Shown here in pieces: positions 16,850-26,131 of a DNA stretch of 64,000 nucleotides. The position numbers and the translations under genes are program-made. This DNA comes from Bacteroidales bacterium (GTDB lineage: Bacteria > Bacteroidota > Bacteroidia > Bacteroidales > UBA932): assembly GCA_017549505.1 (NCBI GenBank), contig JAFYUS010000054.1, positions 1-64,000 on the forward strand, read 5' to 3'. The notes under the pieces are model-generated. The model saw only the letters and a program-made list of their open reading frames with translations, did not search any database and had not been told where the DNA came from. Positions within the stretch are counted from its first letter, which is position 1. Every line of letters starts with the position of its first letter.

Positions 16850-19324
16850 CTAGTTGTTATATTTATCAAAGAACTGCTGCTTCGCCACAGGCCAGCCAGG
16901 CTGCTGCCACACATTGTGACCGGACTCGGGATAGCATATCCATGATTTTTCTGTCTTGATGTGGTTGTATCCGGCGAAGTTGGTATGAGGAGGACATGTG
17001 ATATCCTGAAGACCTATGGCCATGATGACAGGACACTCTATCCTGTCTGTAAAGTTCTTCACATCGAAATAGCTGAGGGTCATGTAAAGGTCTTCGTCAC
17101 TGATTCCTTTCTCTTTCGCTGCCTTGAGAATCGGCTCTGCAGGCCAGTGTGCAAGAGCGAAATAGTCCTTATAGTCGTTGAGGAACGGCGCAGAAGGAGC
17201 TATTGCTCTGATCCTGTGGTCAAGAGAGGCCGCTACGAGAGTCAGGGCACCACCCTGACTTTCACCGTATGCGAAAACGCGTGTGAGGTCGGTCTGAGGG
17301 AGAGAGCAGATGAAATCTACAGCCCTTACGGCGTCGGCGAATGCTCCTCTATAATAATATGTCTCCTTGTCTTCGAGTCCGCGGACACACCAGTCTCCTT
17401 CCTCTCCCGGCATCCGGTTGAAGGCCTGGTTGCGGATGCAGAGCTGGAACTCTATCATCTGAGGATTGTCCGAAGGATGGGGATAGTACACGTCACTTCC
17501 GTATCCCATGTAGGAAATCATGGCAGGATACTTTCCCTCTGCCACAGGCAGATAAAGAAGTCCGCTGGCGGTTTCGCCGCCAAAGGACTTCATCTCGACA
17601 CGATATGCCTTGCGGATATCGTTGGAATGTTCCTCAAGAAGAGTGTATTCCGGTTCCATCTCTACCGCTGCAAGCTGAGCAAGAGTGTTTTCCCAGAAAG
17701 CATCGAAATCAGGCTGCTTGTCCTGCTCCGAAACTATCTGCTCAGGGTTGAAACCGAGGTTGGTTCGGGCAAGTTCAACCTTTGTTCCGTCGTTGAGGGC
17801 GAGACTCAGCACCGCCTGATAGAAACCTGGCTTGAGGTCAAGCTTGAATACAGATTTGTTCTTCAAGGACTTTACAGGTTCGCCGAAATCCGTATACACA
17901 TCAAGAACGAGGTCCTTGACATCATACTCTGACTGTTCCATACCCACCTCAACTACATGAGGGCCTTTGCCTGTGAAAATTCCTGAAGTCTTGTCAAGTA
18001 CGAACCAGGCTTTCGGAAGAAGAGCCTTTTCTATAGATTGAGAAGCCTTTCTTATGACAGATACTGTAGACTCATCTGACAGGTATACGGAATTAAGTCC
18101 CTGCTGCTCCTGACCTGGATCTCCACAGTAATCGTCACCAGGTTTCCAATAAAGGTTTGTTTCTGACTGACCTGCGAGGCCGCCCCATCCCCAGAAATTA
18201 AGTCCGGCAAACAATCCTTCCTCTGCTGCAGATTCCGCTATGCGTCCGAAGACATGTGCGTAATACTCGTCACGTGCAGTTGTAGAAGTACCTTTCTTGA
18301 ACTGGAAGTCGTCTCTAGGGAATCCGAACTCTTCGAGAACTACAGGCTTTCCGTACTTTGCGGCAATCGCAAGATGGGAGTCGATATATTCGTCTGTATT
18401 GGCGATAGCGACAGGAAGATTGGTCTTGAGGGTGTTCTCACGTACCCAGTTCCAGTTGTACGGCCAGATATGGATGTTCATGTAATCGATATCAGGGCAT
18501 GAATGTATCTTCTCGAAGAGATCCATATCACCCTCGCATCCCCACATGCCTTCGCTGCCGGAAGACACCATGTGATTAGGGTCGATCGACTTGATGAGGG
18601 CAGCTGTAGTCCACATGTAATCCACAAATGCAGCCTGACCAAGGGAATCGGCTCTGAAGCAGCGAGGCTCATTTCCGATCTGCCATGAGAATATGGCGGG
18701 ATCTTCTGAATAAGGTTTGCCGGTGATCGTGTTGGTACGGCTCACGACATGTCTTACATGATCGTAGAACAGTTCTTTAGCCTTGTCGTTGGTCACAAAA
18801 TGCGAAACGGATTCCATGAACGGCACATATCCCACCTCTGCCGGGATAAGAGACTTTCCTGCTCCTGCCCACTCAAGGTACATTCCGTAACCGCCTGACC
18901 ACTCCCATGAGTTGTTGAGGAAGAGCACCGCCTTCATATCGCGTTCTGCCATCTCGGCAAGGAGATAGTCAAGACCACGAAAAAGCGTGTCGTTATAGAC
19001 TCCCGGCTCCTTCTGGAGAGTCGGAGTCACACGGGTAGGCACGCCGTCAGGTCCGTCGCCGCCGACAAGAACACGAAGGTTCACAAGTCCCAGGGACTTG
19101 AGCGAGTCGAGCTCGGCCTCAAGGCGAGCTCTGTCGCCTCCGGCACCTTCGCTGCCGAGGATGGGACCATACCAGAAGTTGGTTCCGATGAAATGTGAAG
19201 GATAATTCTCAGAGACGAAGAGACCGTCTTCCACATGAGCGAAAGAAGGTCTTTGATTCTGACACGAACCCAGCAACAGAACCAGAGCGCTTGTCAGAAC
19301 CGAAAGAAGTTTAAAAGATTTCAT
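16850..19324 (-). CDS. GH5 mannanase fused to CE7 acetyl esterase, lipoprotein
   Basis: An 824-residue lipoprotein (MKSFKLLSVLTSALVLLLGSC, Cys21). Residues ~30-430 are a GH5 domain of the mannanase type (probably GH5_7): IGTNFWYG, FSWQIGNEPR (acid/base Glu219), VVLEEFGFPRD (nucleophile Glu332). Residues ~440-530 form a beta linker. Residues ~535-824 are a CE7/AXE1 acetyl-esterase: the nucleophile elbow YGESQGG (Ser689), GLQDITCPP (Asp774) and ESGHNVW (His803) complete a Ser-Asp-His triad. The combination suggests simultaneous deacetylation and cleavage of acetylated (galacto)glucomannan. It is the first gene after an internal terminator/promoter and precedes SusC by 34 nt. Both active sites look intact. 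Confidence 0.9.
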   Translation of the reverse strand: MKSFKLLSVLTSALVLLLGSCQNQRPSFAHVEDGLFVSENYPSHFIGTNFWYGPILGSEGAGGDRARLEAELDSLKSLGLVNLRVLVGGDGPDGVPTRVTPTLQKEPGVYNDTLFRGLDYLLAEMAERDMKAVLFLNNSWEWSGGYGMYLEWAGAGKSLIPAEVGYVPFMESVSHFVTNDKAKELFYDHVRHVVSRTNTITGKPYSEDPAIFSWQIGNEPRCFRADSLGQAAFVDYMWTTAALIKSIDPNHMVSSGSEGMWGCEGDMDLFEKIHSCPDIDYMNIHIWPYNWNWVRENTLKTNLPVAIANTDEYIDSHLAIAAKYGKPVVLEEFGFPRDDFQFKKGTSTTARDEYYAHVFGRIAESAAEEGLFAGLNFWGWGGLAGQSETNLYWKPGDDYCGDPGQEQQGLNSVYLSDESTVSVIRKASQSIEKALLPKAWFVLDKTSGIFTGKGPHVVEVGMEQSEYDVKDLVLDVYTDFGEPVKSLKNKSVFKLDLKPGFYQAVLSLALNDGTKVELARTNLGFNPEQIVSEQDKQPDFDAFWENTLAQLAAVEMEPEYTLLEEHSNDIRKAYRVEMKSFGGETASGLLYLPVAEGKYPAMISYMGYGSDVYYPHPSDNPQMIEFQLCIRNQAFNRMPGEEGDWCVRGLEDKETYYYRGAFADAVRAVDFICSLPQTDLTRVFAYGESQGGALTLVAASLDHRIRAIAPSAPFLNDYKDYFALAHWPAEPILKAAKEKGISDEDLYMTLSYFDVKNFTDRIECPVIMAIGLQDITCPPHTNFAGYNHIKTEKSWICYPESGHNVWQQPGWPVAKQQFFDKYNN

Positions 19325-19357
19325 CCAGTTTTAGTGTCAATCTGTTATTATGCGATA

Positions 19358-19365
19358 CAAATATA
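19358..19365 (-). promoter_or_regulatory. -7 box for the GH5-CE7/SusCD transcription unit
   Basis: On the minus strand the sequence reads TATATTTG, an exact match to the Bacteroidetes -7 consensus TAnnTTTG, about 33 nt before the ATG of the GH5-CE7 gene. No clear -33 TTG is seen at the right spacing because the terminator hairpin occupies that place. This would let the SusCD half of the locus be transcribed separately from the upstream GH26-GH130-transporter unit. Confidence 0.55.
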
Positions 19366-19368
19366 AAT

Positions 19369-19406
19369 AAAAAATCGCCCTCTGTAATATCAGAAGACGA
19401 TTTTTT
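19369..19406 (-). terminator. Intrinsic terminator or attenuator inside the mannan locus
   Basis: Arms AAAAAATCG (19369-19377) and CGATTTTTT (19398-19406) are perfectly complementary and continue inward with a mostly paired CCCTCTG/CAGAAGA segment around a TAATAT loop. On the minus strand the hairpin is followed by a T-rich tail. It lies in the 122-bp gap between the transporter stop and the GH5-CE7 start. It is read as a terminator for the upstream unit; partial read-through is possible. Confidence 0.65.
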
Positions 19407-19446
19407 AAGGTCATAAAGACAAATCCGACCTATATTTGATACAAAT

Positions 19447-20847
19447 TTACAGACCTCTCTTTTCTGCAAGCTCCACCTGAACACCTTCCATCTTCTTCTT
19501 TGTAAGAGGATAGAACCATACGATGAATACTGCAAGTGCTGCAATAGCTGCAGGAACAAAGCTCATAAGCATACGGAGACCCATGATTGCTGTCTCTGTC
19601 TGAACCGCACCTGCGATGGTGTTATAGCCGAAGGCAGCAAGAAGCCACATCACGGCCGATCCGCCGAGAGCACCACCGAACTTCTGTGCCATGGAAGCAG
19701 ATGAGAAGATAAGTCCTGTAGATGATGTTCCTTCCTTGAATTCAGTATAATCCGCAACGTCAGCATACATGCTCCAGATAAGCGGAGACATCACTCCTGA
19801 GAATACGCAGATCACAATCTGAAGACCGAGCATCGCCCAATATCCACCTGCTGTAGGAGGAAGGAAGAAGAATACCACGCTCAAGCCGGCAAGAGCTGCC
19901 ATTGAAAGCATGTATGTGGACTTCTTTCCAAGATTCTTTGAAAGAGGAACTGCGAGAACGACTCCGACCATATTGGCAACCTCACCCATTGAAAGGAAGA
20001 TACCTGCCGAAACGAGGAATGCCCACTGCGGAGCAAGCTCGACTGATTTCTGGAGGTAATCTGCAAAGAAATATGCGGCTGTCGTTCCACGAACTGTATT
20101 GAAAAGGTTTGAAGCAAGAGCAGCGCCCACAAGAATCCACCAAGGCTTGTTCTTGAGGAGAAGCTTGAGGTCCTTGCCTACAGAAACGGTAGATTCACTC
20201 TTCACATACTCCTTCGTCATGAGGAAGCTGAGTATGAATAAGATGAAACAGCACGCCGCAATGACGATCATTGCGTGCTGCCATGCTTCCGGATTTGTGG
20301 AAATCGATGCGAGTCCGCCTTCAGCGCCTTCAACAGCTACACGTGTCTTGTCGAACATGTTGCAGAGAGGTTCCCATACACCGAGAGCGATGAAGCTACC
20401 TGCATATGCGAAGAACATTCTGTATGAAGAAAGTACGGATTTCTCGTCCGAATCCGCAGTCATCACATTGAGAAGAGAACCGTAAGGTACATTGATACCT
20501 GTGTACACGGTCATCATCAGGATGTAAGTGACATAAGCCCAAACTGTCTTGCCGTTTTCAGGAGTAGTGAAGAGCAGTACTCCGCAGACTGCAAACGGAA
20601 GAGAGAAGAACAGGAGATATGGACGGTATTTACCCCATCTTGTCTTCGTTCTGTCCGCAAGGATACCCATCATAGGATCAGATACCGCGTCCCAGAGACG
20701 TGTAATGAGCATCAGCATTCCCGCATCAGCAAGGCTGAGTCCGAACACGTTCGAATAGAAGAACGGAAGGAAGTACGAGAAAAGCTTCCAGAACATCGAT
20801 GACGACATGTCACCGAAACCGTAGCCGATTTTCTGTGATAATTTCAT
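19447..20847 (-). CDS. GPH-family sugar:cation symporter (inner membrane)
   Basis: A 466-residue, about 12-helix MFS protein of the glycoside-pentoside-hexuronide type. Visible signatures are KIGYGFGDMSSSMFW at the N-terminus, DAVSDPMMGILADRTKTRWGKYRPYLL (loop 2-3 motif) and NVPYGSLLNVMT. In characterised mannan loci of Bacteroides a protein of this family imports mannobiose or related disaccharides into the cytoplasm, where GH26, epimerase and GH130 act. It is placed between GH130 (58-nt gap with a hairpin) and the internal terminator, so it belongs to the intracellular-processing unit. Substrate is inferred from context. Confidence 0.92.
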   Translation of the reverse strand: MKLSQKIGYGFGDMSSSMFWKLFSYFLPFFYSNVFGLSLADAGMLMLITRLWDAVSDPMMGILADRTKTRWGKYRPYLLFFSLPFAVCGVLLFTTPENGKTVWAYVTYILMMTVYTGINVPYGSLLNVMTADSDEKSVLSSYRMFFAYAGSFIALGVWEPLCNMFDKTRVAVEGAEGGLASISTNPEAWQHAMIVIAACCFILFILSFLMTKEYVKSESTVSVGKDLKLLLKNKPWWILVGAALASNLFNTVRGTTAAYFFADYLQKSVELAPQWAFLVSAGIFLSMGEVANMVGVVLAVPLSKNLGKKSTYMLSMAALAGLSVVFFFLPPTAGGYWAMLGLQIVICVFSGVMSPLIWSMYADVADYTEFKEGTSSTGLIFSSASMAQKFGGALGGSAVMWLLAAFGYNTIAGAVQTETAIMGLRMLMSFVPAAIAALAVFIVWFYPLTKKKMEGVQVELAEKRGL

Positions 20848-20868
20848 TGGTTATCAGTTTTTATTTGA

Positions 20869-20890
20869 ATCCCCGGCCGTGACCGGGGAT
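20869..20890 (-). other. Intercistronic hairpin between GH130 and the transporter
   Basis: ATCCCCGG (20869-20876) pairs perfectly with CCGGGGAT (20883-20890) around a 6-nt loop. No T-run follows on the minus strand, so I read it as an mRNA processing or stability hairpin rather than a terminator. Confidence 0.45.
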
Positions 20891-20905
20891 AAGATTACAT
20901 GAATA

Positions 20906-22063
20906 TTACTTCAGGTTCTTGTCGATAAGACGGTTGAGTCTCTTGACTGACTCGCCTGTAGTAAGAGCGTCAGGCTCTGTATTCATACAGTAGTCTACGA
21001 GACGGTCAACTGTCGATGTAGCTACATGCATGCGTGTGTCGCTTGATGCGTAGTAGATGAACACCTTTCCATCCTCATCCACGATCCAGCCGTTGGTGAA
21101 GAGGACGTTCATTACGTCACCGATGTACTCCTCACCCTCCGGTACCATGAAGAATCCTGCAGGATCTGCGATCATCTTGGTAGGATCCTCGAGAGATGTC
21201 ATGTACATGTAGAGGACATAACGGAGACCTGATGCACAGCCGCGTACTCCGTGTGCGAGGTGGAGCCAGCCCTTGTCAGTCTTGATAGGGTGCGGACCTT
21301 CACCGTTCTTCACCTCCTTGATTGTGTGGTAGTATCTCTGGTTGATGATCTTCTCCTCAGTCACGACTGCCTTCTCCATGCTGTCCACGAGTGCCCAGCC
21401 GATTCCGCCGCCGCTGCCGGCGTCGATGAATCCGTCCTGCGGACGGGTGTAGAGAGCATACTTGCCGTCTACGAACTCAGGGTGGAGAACCACGTTACGC
21501 TGCTGCGACTTTGACTCGAGGTCCGGAAGACGCTCCCAGTTCACGAGGTCCTTTGTACGTGCGATACCAGCTGCTGCAACTGCTGACGAAAGGTCACCTG
21601 CAGGGGCATTCGGATCCTTGCGCTCAACGCAGAAGATACCGTAGATCCATCCGTCCTCGTGCGCTGTAAGTCGCATGTCATATACGTTTGTAGCAGGCTC
21701 GCCATACTCAGGCATAGTGATAGGGCGGTCCCAGAACTTGAAGTTGTCAACTCCGTTAGGGCTCTCTGCTACAGCAAAGAAAGACTTGCGGTCAGCACCC
21801 TCGACACGTACTACGAGGATATACTTTCCGTTCCACTTGATGGCACCTGAGTTAAGTGCAGCGTGGATACCATAGCGCTCCATAAGATATGGATTAGTCT
21901 CCTTGTTAAGGTCATATCTCCAGAAAAGCGGAGAATGGTCTCCTGTGAGGATTGGATACTTGTAACGCTCGTAAACGCCGTTTCCTTCGATAGCCTCGTT
22001 CTTTCTGGTAATGAGGGCCTCGTGCTCAGCCTTAAGCCACTCAAGTCTCTGTTCAAAAGTCAT
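20906..22063 (-). CDS. GH130_1 4-O-beta-D-mannosyl-D-glucose phosphorylase
   Basis: A 385-residue cytoplasmic protein (no signal). The segments [58 protein letters not shown] and GIGWALVD match GH130 subfamily 1; the conserved Asp in NVYDMRLT (Asp129) corresponds to the known general acid. The family converts beta-1,4-mannosyl-glucose plus phosphate to alpha-mannose-1-phosphate and glucose. It lies 11 nt after the cytoplasmic GH26 and opposite the epimerase gene that makes its substrate, so the complete intracellular mannobiose pathway known from Bacteroides fragilis is present. Confidence 0.95.
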   Translation of the reverse strand: MTFEQRLEWLKAEHEALITRKNEAIEGNGVYERYKYPILTGDHSPLFWRYDLNKETNPYLMERYGIHAALNSGAIKWNGKYILVVRVEGADRKSFFAVAESPNGVDNFKFWDRPITMPEYGEPATNVYDMRLTAHEDGWIYGIFCVERKDPNAPAGDLSSAVAAAGIARTKDLVNWERLPDLESKSQQRNVVLHPEFVDGKYALYTRPQDGFIDAGSGGGIGWALVDSMEKAVVTEEKIINQRYYHTIKEVKNGEGPHPIKTDKGWLHLAHGVRGCASGLRYVLYMYMTSLEDPTKMIADPAGFFMVPEGEEYIGDVMNVLFTNGWIVDEDGKVFIYYASSDTRMHVATSTVDRLVDYCMNTEPDALTTGESVKRLNRLIDKNLK

Positions 22064-22074
22064 AATCTTGTAAT

Positions 22075-23127
22075 TTATTTAATGAATAACATATTTTCAA
22101 TCGATGCAAATGCCTTGAAGTCCTCTACGGAATCATGGCCGGGATAAGGGGCGTAGAAATGGTGCTGCATGTTCTCGTCGCAGGCATTTCTCCATAGCAG
22201 GACGTATGATACCGGATAATCCTTTATGGCCGGATAAAGTACTTCCGTCCACCATCTTTCATATTTGACTCCTTCCCATCCGGCCTCGGTCACGGCTATC
22301 ATCAGCCCATGTTCCTTGGCAAATGCTGAAATCACATCAAGAGAATACTTCATCCTCCCGACATATACTTCATTTTCTGTAAACTGGTAGAAATCGACAC
22401 CTATCATATCAACGATCTCGTCGCCAGGATAACGTTCCTCCACGTCCAGAGGATCGCTTCCGCATGAATCCGGGGAATATGACCAAACCAGGTGGTCCAG
22501 TCCCCTCTCCTTGGTCATATAATCGTACGTCATGCTCCATAGAGCCTTGTACTGCTCTGTGGTACACCAGTCCTGACCCCACCAGAAGTAGTTCTTTGTA
22601 TGTTCATGCCATGGGCGGAAGATGACAGGTATCATCCTGCCGTCATCGGTCTTGAGGGATTCCAGATAATCAGCTGCCTTCCTGAGCCATCCCATGAACA
22701 TTTCATGATTGCTGCCGCCGGGAATTATCGAAGCGACCGCTTCGGTCGACGACGTGTCCCACGTGTCGCCTCCGGTCAGAGGATTGCGCGGGTGCCATGA
22801 AAAAGTAATGACTCCTCCCCTCTCATGATGAGCCTTCACTGACTCTCTCATCTGGTTGAAGTCATTCTTGTCGATATTTAAAGGGGAATCAAGTTCGATT
22901 CCTCCGAGGTCCAAACCATAAAGTGCAGGGTATACACCTGCAACATCCTCTATATCAGTCTTGTTGAAATCCGTTGCATCTGAAGCGATCTTCCAAGAAT
23001 GGCCATACAGAAAGCTATCCTGATGGCCGAACATTATCTTTCCGTCTTCAATCTGCTTTGAAAGACGGGACAAGAGGGCTTCTGCAGGAGTATTGACAGC
23101 TTTCATGGTTCTTGACAAATTCATCAT
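22075..23127 (-). CDS. Cytoplasmic GH26 mannanase (mannobiose-releasing type)
   Basis: A 350-residue protein with no signal peptide, unlike the other two GH26 proteins here. The motifs are [26 protein letters not shown] (acid/base Glu175), FWWGQDWC and AVTEAGWEG (nucleophile Glu281). It is close in sequence to the GH26 half of the 2859-4871 fusion. The gene order GH26-GH130 beside an epimerase matches known loci in which an intracellular GH26 releases mannobiose from manno-oligosaccharides. It is the first gene of the minus-strand locus. The ATG at 23104-23106 is an alternative start. Confidence 0.92.
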   Translation of the reverse strand: MMNLSRTMKAVNTPAEALLSRLSKQIEDGKIMFGHQDSFLYGHSWKIASDATDFNKTDIEDVAGVYPALYGLDLGGIELDSPLNIDKNDFNQMRESVKAHHERGGVITFSWHPRNPLTGGDTWDTSSTEAVASIIPGGSNHEMFMGWLRKAADYLESLKTDDGRMIPVIFRPWHEHTKNYFWWGQDWCTTEQYKALWSMTYDYMTKERGLDHLVWSYSPDSCGSDPLDVEERYPGDEIVDMIGVDFYQFTENEVYVGRMKYSLDVISAFAKEHGLMIAVTEAGWEGVKYERWWTEVLYPAIKDYPVSYVLLWRNACDENMQHHFYAPYPGHDSVEDFKAFASIENMLFIK

Positions 23128-23155
23128 AAAGATACAACTATTTATTTATAACATG

Positions 23156-23186
23156 CAAAATTATATCATCGCTTAATCCCAAACAA
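23156..23186 (-). promoter_or_regulatory. Main promoter of the mannan locus
   Basis: On the minus strand a -33 TTG (complement of CAA, 23184-23186) lies exactly 20 nt from TAATTTTG (23156-23163), matching the Bacteroidetes consensus TTG-N19/20-TAnnTTTG. The predicted start near 23149 gives a leader of about 22 nt before the cytoplasmic GH26 ATG. Confidence 0.75.
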
Positions 23187-23281
23187 ATACATATTTATCA
23201 AATGATTATACTTTTTTTGCATAATTGTGCGCAGAGACAGACAAATGGTTTTCCACGCAAGTCATAATGATTGTTTTTGAT

Positions 23282-23289
23282 TATATTTG
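23282..23289 (+). promoter_or_regulatory. -7 box of the epimerase gene
   Basis: TATATTTG matches TAnnTTTG and ends 18 nt before the ATG of the epimerase. Transcription would start about 10-14 nt before the ATG, so the leader is very short and holds no Shine-Dalgarno sequence. An in-frame TTG at 23287 lies within this box and therefore cannot be the start. No good -33 TTG is seen. Confidence 0.6.
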
Positions 23290-23307
23290 CGCCAAACCCT
23301 TACAGAA

Positions 23308-24522
23308 ATGTCAACAACAGATAAAACATCAGCAGAGCTGCTGGCGGCACAGGCGCTGGCATCGCAGGTAAAGAAGGAACTTACAGAAAACATCCTTCCG
23401 TATTGGATCAACAAGATGTGTAAGCCGGAAGGCGGATTCTATGGTCAGATCAACGGCAGTGAAGAACTCGTCGCAGACGCTCCTGTCGGTAACATCATGA
23501 CAGCCAGAGTCCTCTGGACATTCGCATCGGCGTACAGGATCCTCGGCAACCAGGAGTATCTTGAGATGGCCCTCAGGGCCAAGAAACTTCTCCTCGAGAA
23601 GTTCGTGGACCCCGAATTCGGCGGAACATATTGGTCAATCAACGCAGACGGTACCCCGCTCGACACAAAGAAGCAGATCTACGCGATCGCATTCTCCATC
23701 TACGGACTGTCGGAACTCAACCGCGCGACCGGCGACGCCGAAGCGCTCGAATATGCGATAAAGCTCTTCCGCTCGATCGAAGACCACAGCTTCGACAATG
23801 AGAAGGACGGTTATTTCGAGGCATTCACCCGCACATGGGAAAAGATCGAGGACATGCGCCTCAGCGACAAGGATGCCAATGAAAGCAAGACCATGAACAC
23901 TCACCTCCACATCCTGGAGGCTTACACATGCCTTTACCGCGTATGGAAGAACCCTCTTCTGGAGAAGCAGCTCCGCGGTCTGATCGAAATCTTCGAAAAC
24001 AGGGTGCTCGGCGAAGACGGCCACCTCAAGCTGTTCTTCAACGACGACTGGCACTGCGGATACGACATCTTCTCATACGGCCACGACATCGAGGCTTCAT
24101 GGCTGATCCACGAGGCCGCTCTCGTGCTCGGAGACGCCGAGGTCCTTGCAAGAATGGATAAAGTTGTACCTGATGTCTACAAGGCAGCCATGGAAGGTTT
24201 CAACGAGGAAGGCGCCATGATCTATGAAAAATCCGGAGACCATGTAGATGGAGACCTCCACTGGTGGGTACAGGCCGAGACGATCGTAGGCTGCTTCAAC
24301 ATCTGGGAGCATTTCGGCAAGACCGAAGCCCTTGAAGAGGCCCTCAGATGCTGGGACTACTGCAAGGCGAGGATCATCGACAAGGAGAACGGCGAATGGT
24401 ACTGGAGCGTACGCGCAGACGGCACCACCAACCATGATGACGACAAGGCCGGCTTCTGGAAATGTCCATACCACAACGGACGTATGTGCATGGAGGTTGT
24501 CGAGCGCATGATGCATATGTAA
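23308..24522 (+). CDS. AGE-family cellobiose/mannobiose 2-epimerase
   Basis: A 404-residue cytoplasmic protein starting at ATG 23308. The (alpha/alpha)6 barrel of the N-acylglucosamine/cellobiose 2-epimerase family shows the conserved active-site segments TMNTHLHILEAY, FSYGHDIEASWL, HWWVQAE and WKCPYHNGRMC, with the catalytic histidines of cellobiose 2-epimerases. It converts the reducing-end mannose of beta-1,4-mannobiose to glucose, making the GH130 substrate. It is transcribed divergently from the mannan locus across 180 bp that holds both promoters, which would allow joint control. GH43 follows 17 nt downstream. Confidence 0.94.
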   Translation: MSTTDKTSAELLAAQALASQVKKELTENILPYWINKMCKPEGGFYGQINGSEELVADAPVGNIMTARVLWTFASAYRILGNQEYLEMALRAKKLLLEKFVDPEFGGTYWSINADGTPLDTKKQIYAIAFSIYGLSELNRATGDAEALEYAIKLFRSIEDHSFDNEKDGYFEAFTRTWEKIEDMRLSDKDANESKTMNTHLHILEAYTCLYRVWKNPLLEKQLRGLIEIFENRVLGEDGHLKLFFNDDWHCGYDIFSYGHDIEASWLIHEAALVLGDAEVLARMDKVVPDVYKAAMEGFNEEGAMIYEKSGDHVDGDLHWWVQAETIVGCFNIWEHFGKTEALEEALRCWDYCKARIIDKENGEWYWSVRADGTTNHDDDKAGFWKCPYHNGRMCMEVVERMMHM

Positions 24523-24539
24523 TCAAACGACAGTTGACT

Positions 24540-26084
24540 ATGAAAAGATTCATCCTGATGCTTGCGCTGGCGGTTGCGTCCTTCAGCGCAACAGCCCAGG
24601 GGTACACCAACCCTGTGGTCACAGGCTTCTGCCCTGACCCGAGCATCTGCCGTGTAGGCGAAGACTACTATCTGGTAGCCAGCAGCTTCCAGTACTTCCC
24701 GGGAGTTCCGCTCTACCACAGCAAGGACCTTGTGAACTGGAAGCAGGTGGGACACGTACTGACCCGCGACTCGCAGCTTCAGCTCGAGAACGCGAATTCC
24801 AGCCAGGGCATCTTCGCACCGACCCTCCGTTACCACAACGGCAAGTTCTACATGATCACGACAAATATCTCCAGCCTCGGCAACTTCATCGTGACGGCGG
24901 AAGATCCTCTTGGAGAATGGTCGGACCCTATTCCGGTGAAGATGGGCGGCATCGACCCTTCGCTCTTCTGGGACGAGGACGGCAGCTGCTGGTACACCGG
25001 TTCGACCGGCACAAGTGTGATGATAAGCCAGATCAATCCTGACACAGGAGAGATACTTTCGACACCGAAAGTGGTCTGGAACGGCATGGGAGGCAGGTAT
25101 CCCGAGGCTCCGCATATCTACAAGAAGGACGGATGGTACTACCTCATGATCGCCGAAGGCGGAACTGAGTTCGCGCACAGCGAGACCATCGCCCGCAGCC
25201 GCAACATCGAAGGACCGTACGATCCCGCACCGCACAACCCGATCATGACCCACTTCGCCTCATCGGCGCAGGCCAACCCGATCCAGGGTGTGGGCCACGC
25301 CGACCTGGTCGAGGCACATGACGGTTCATGGTGGCTGGTATGTCTTGCCTTCCGCGTCAACCACGGACTCATCCACCTTCTCGGACGCGAGACCTTCCTC
25401 GCTCCGGTACGTTGGGACAAGAACGCATGGCCGGTAGTAAACGGAAACGGCGAGATTTCCCTCAAGATGGACGTCCCTACCCTTCCTCTCAAGCCTTTTG
25501 AGCCGGAGCCTGCGCGCAACGAATTCGATGAGCCTCTCGGACCGGAATGGTCATGGCTGCGCAATCCTGTCAAGGAGCGTTACAGCATCGAGGGCGGCAA
25601 GCTCCGCATGTGGGGATCTGCTGAGGGTCTCAACGAGCTCCGCAACTCCCCTTCATTCGTGGGATACCGTCAGAAGGAATTCGACTTCACGGCGGAGACC
25701 TGCGTGCAGCTTGGAAACGCACGCAACGGAGACAAGGCGGGAATGACTGTCTACATGGACTACAACGGACATTATGACGTATATGTAGAGAAGAAGGGAG
25801 GAAAGATGGTGATCGGAACCAACTACACCTTCGGCCCTGTGAACCACGTAGAGGAAATCCCTGTGAACGCTTCGAAGGTATGGCTCCGCCTCACAGGAAA
25901 CCGTATGCAGTACCACCTCTGGTACTCTACAGACGGCAAGAACTTCAAGGAAGCCGGCGTCGCTGACGCACGCTTCATCAGCACCGAGACCCTAGGAAAC
26001 TTCACCGGCATCATGCTCGGTCTCTGGGCTCAGTCCCCTTCTCAGAAGGGTTACGCTGACTTCGAGTATTTCGAATACAGATAA
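24540..26084 (+). CDS. GH43 beta-xylosidase/arabinofuranosidase-type enzyme with C-terminal beta-sandwich
   Basis: A 514-residue secreted protein; signal MKRFILMLALAVASFSATAQ. The frame extends upstream, but ATG 24540-24542 gives the signal peptide. The five-bladed propeller (~22-310) opens with GFCPDPSICRVGEDYYLV (base Asp) and contains GGIDPSLFWDEDG (middle Asp) and GRYPEAPHIYKKDG (acid Glu). Residues ~330-514 are the beta-xylosidase C-terminal concanavalin-like domain (EWSWLRNP, GNFTGIMLGLWAQS). Family enzymes cleave beta-xylosyl or alpha-arabinosyl ends. It is cotranscribed with the epimerase and followed by a strong terminator. Its activity on a mannan side chain is unproven; it may link to xylan use (GH10 at 49 kb). 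Confidence 0.91.
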   Translation: MKRFILMLALAVASFSATAQGYTNPVVTGFCPDPSICRVGEDYYLVASSFQYFPGVPLYHSKDLVNWKQVGHVLTRDSQLQLENANSSQGIFAPTLRYHNGKFYMITTNISSLGNFIVTAEDPLGEWSDPIPVKMGGIDPSLFWDEDGSCWYTGSTGTSVMISQINPDTGEILSTPKVVWNGMGGRYPEAPHIYKKDGWYYLMIAEGGTEFAHSETIARSRNIEGPYDPAPHNPIMTHFASSAQANPIQGVGHADLVEAHDGSWWLVCLAFRVNHGLIHLLGRETFLAPVRWDKNAWPVVNGNGEISLKMDVPTLPLKPFEPEPARNEFDEPLGPEWSWLRNPVKERYSIEGGKLRMWGSAEGLNELRNSPSFVGYRQKEFDFTAETCVQLGNARNGDKAGMTVYMDYNGHYDVYVEKKGGKMVIGTNYTFGPVNHVEEIPVNASKVWLRLTGNRMQYHLWYSTDGKNFKEAGVADARFISTETLGNFTGIMLGLWAQSPSQKGYADFEYFEYR

Positions 26085-26117
26085 AAAAATCATCGGCTCG
26101 ACGAGCCGATGATTTTT
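26085..26117. terminator. Bidirectional terminator between GH43 and DUF4252 genes
   Basis: A nearly perfect palindrome: AAAAAATCATCGGCTCG pairs with CGAGCCGATGATTTTTT across 26084-26118. It has A-run and T-run ends on both strands and sits in the 47-bp gap between convergent genes, so it can end transcription in both directions. Confidence 0.9.
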
Positions 26118-26131
26118 TGTATTCTATCTCG

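Noticed and set aside
23287-23307. TTG at 23287 as start of the epimerase
   Set aside because: The TTG lies within the TATATTTG promoter box, so it would not be in the transcript; the ATG at 23308 fits the family.
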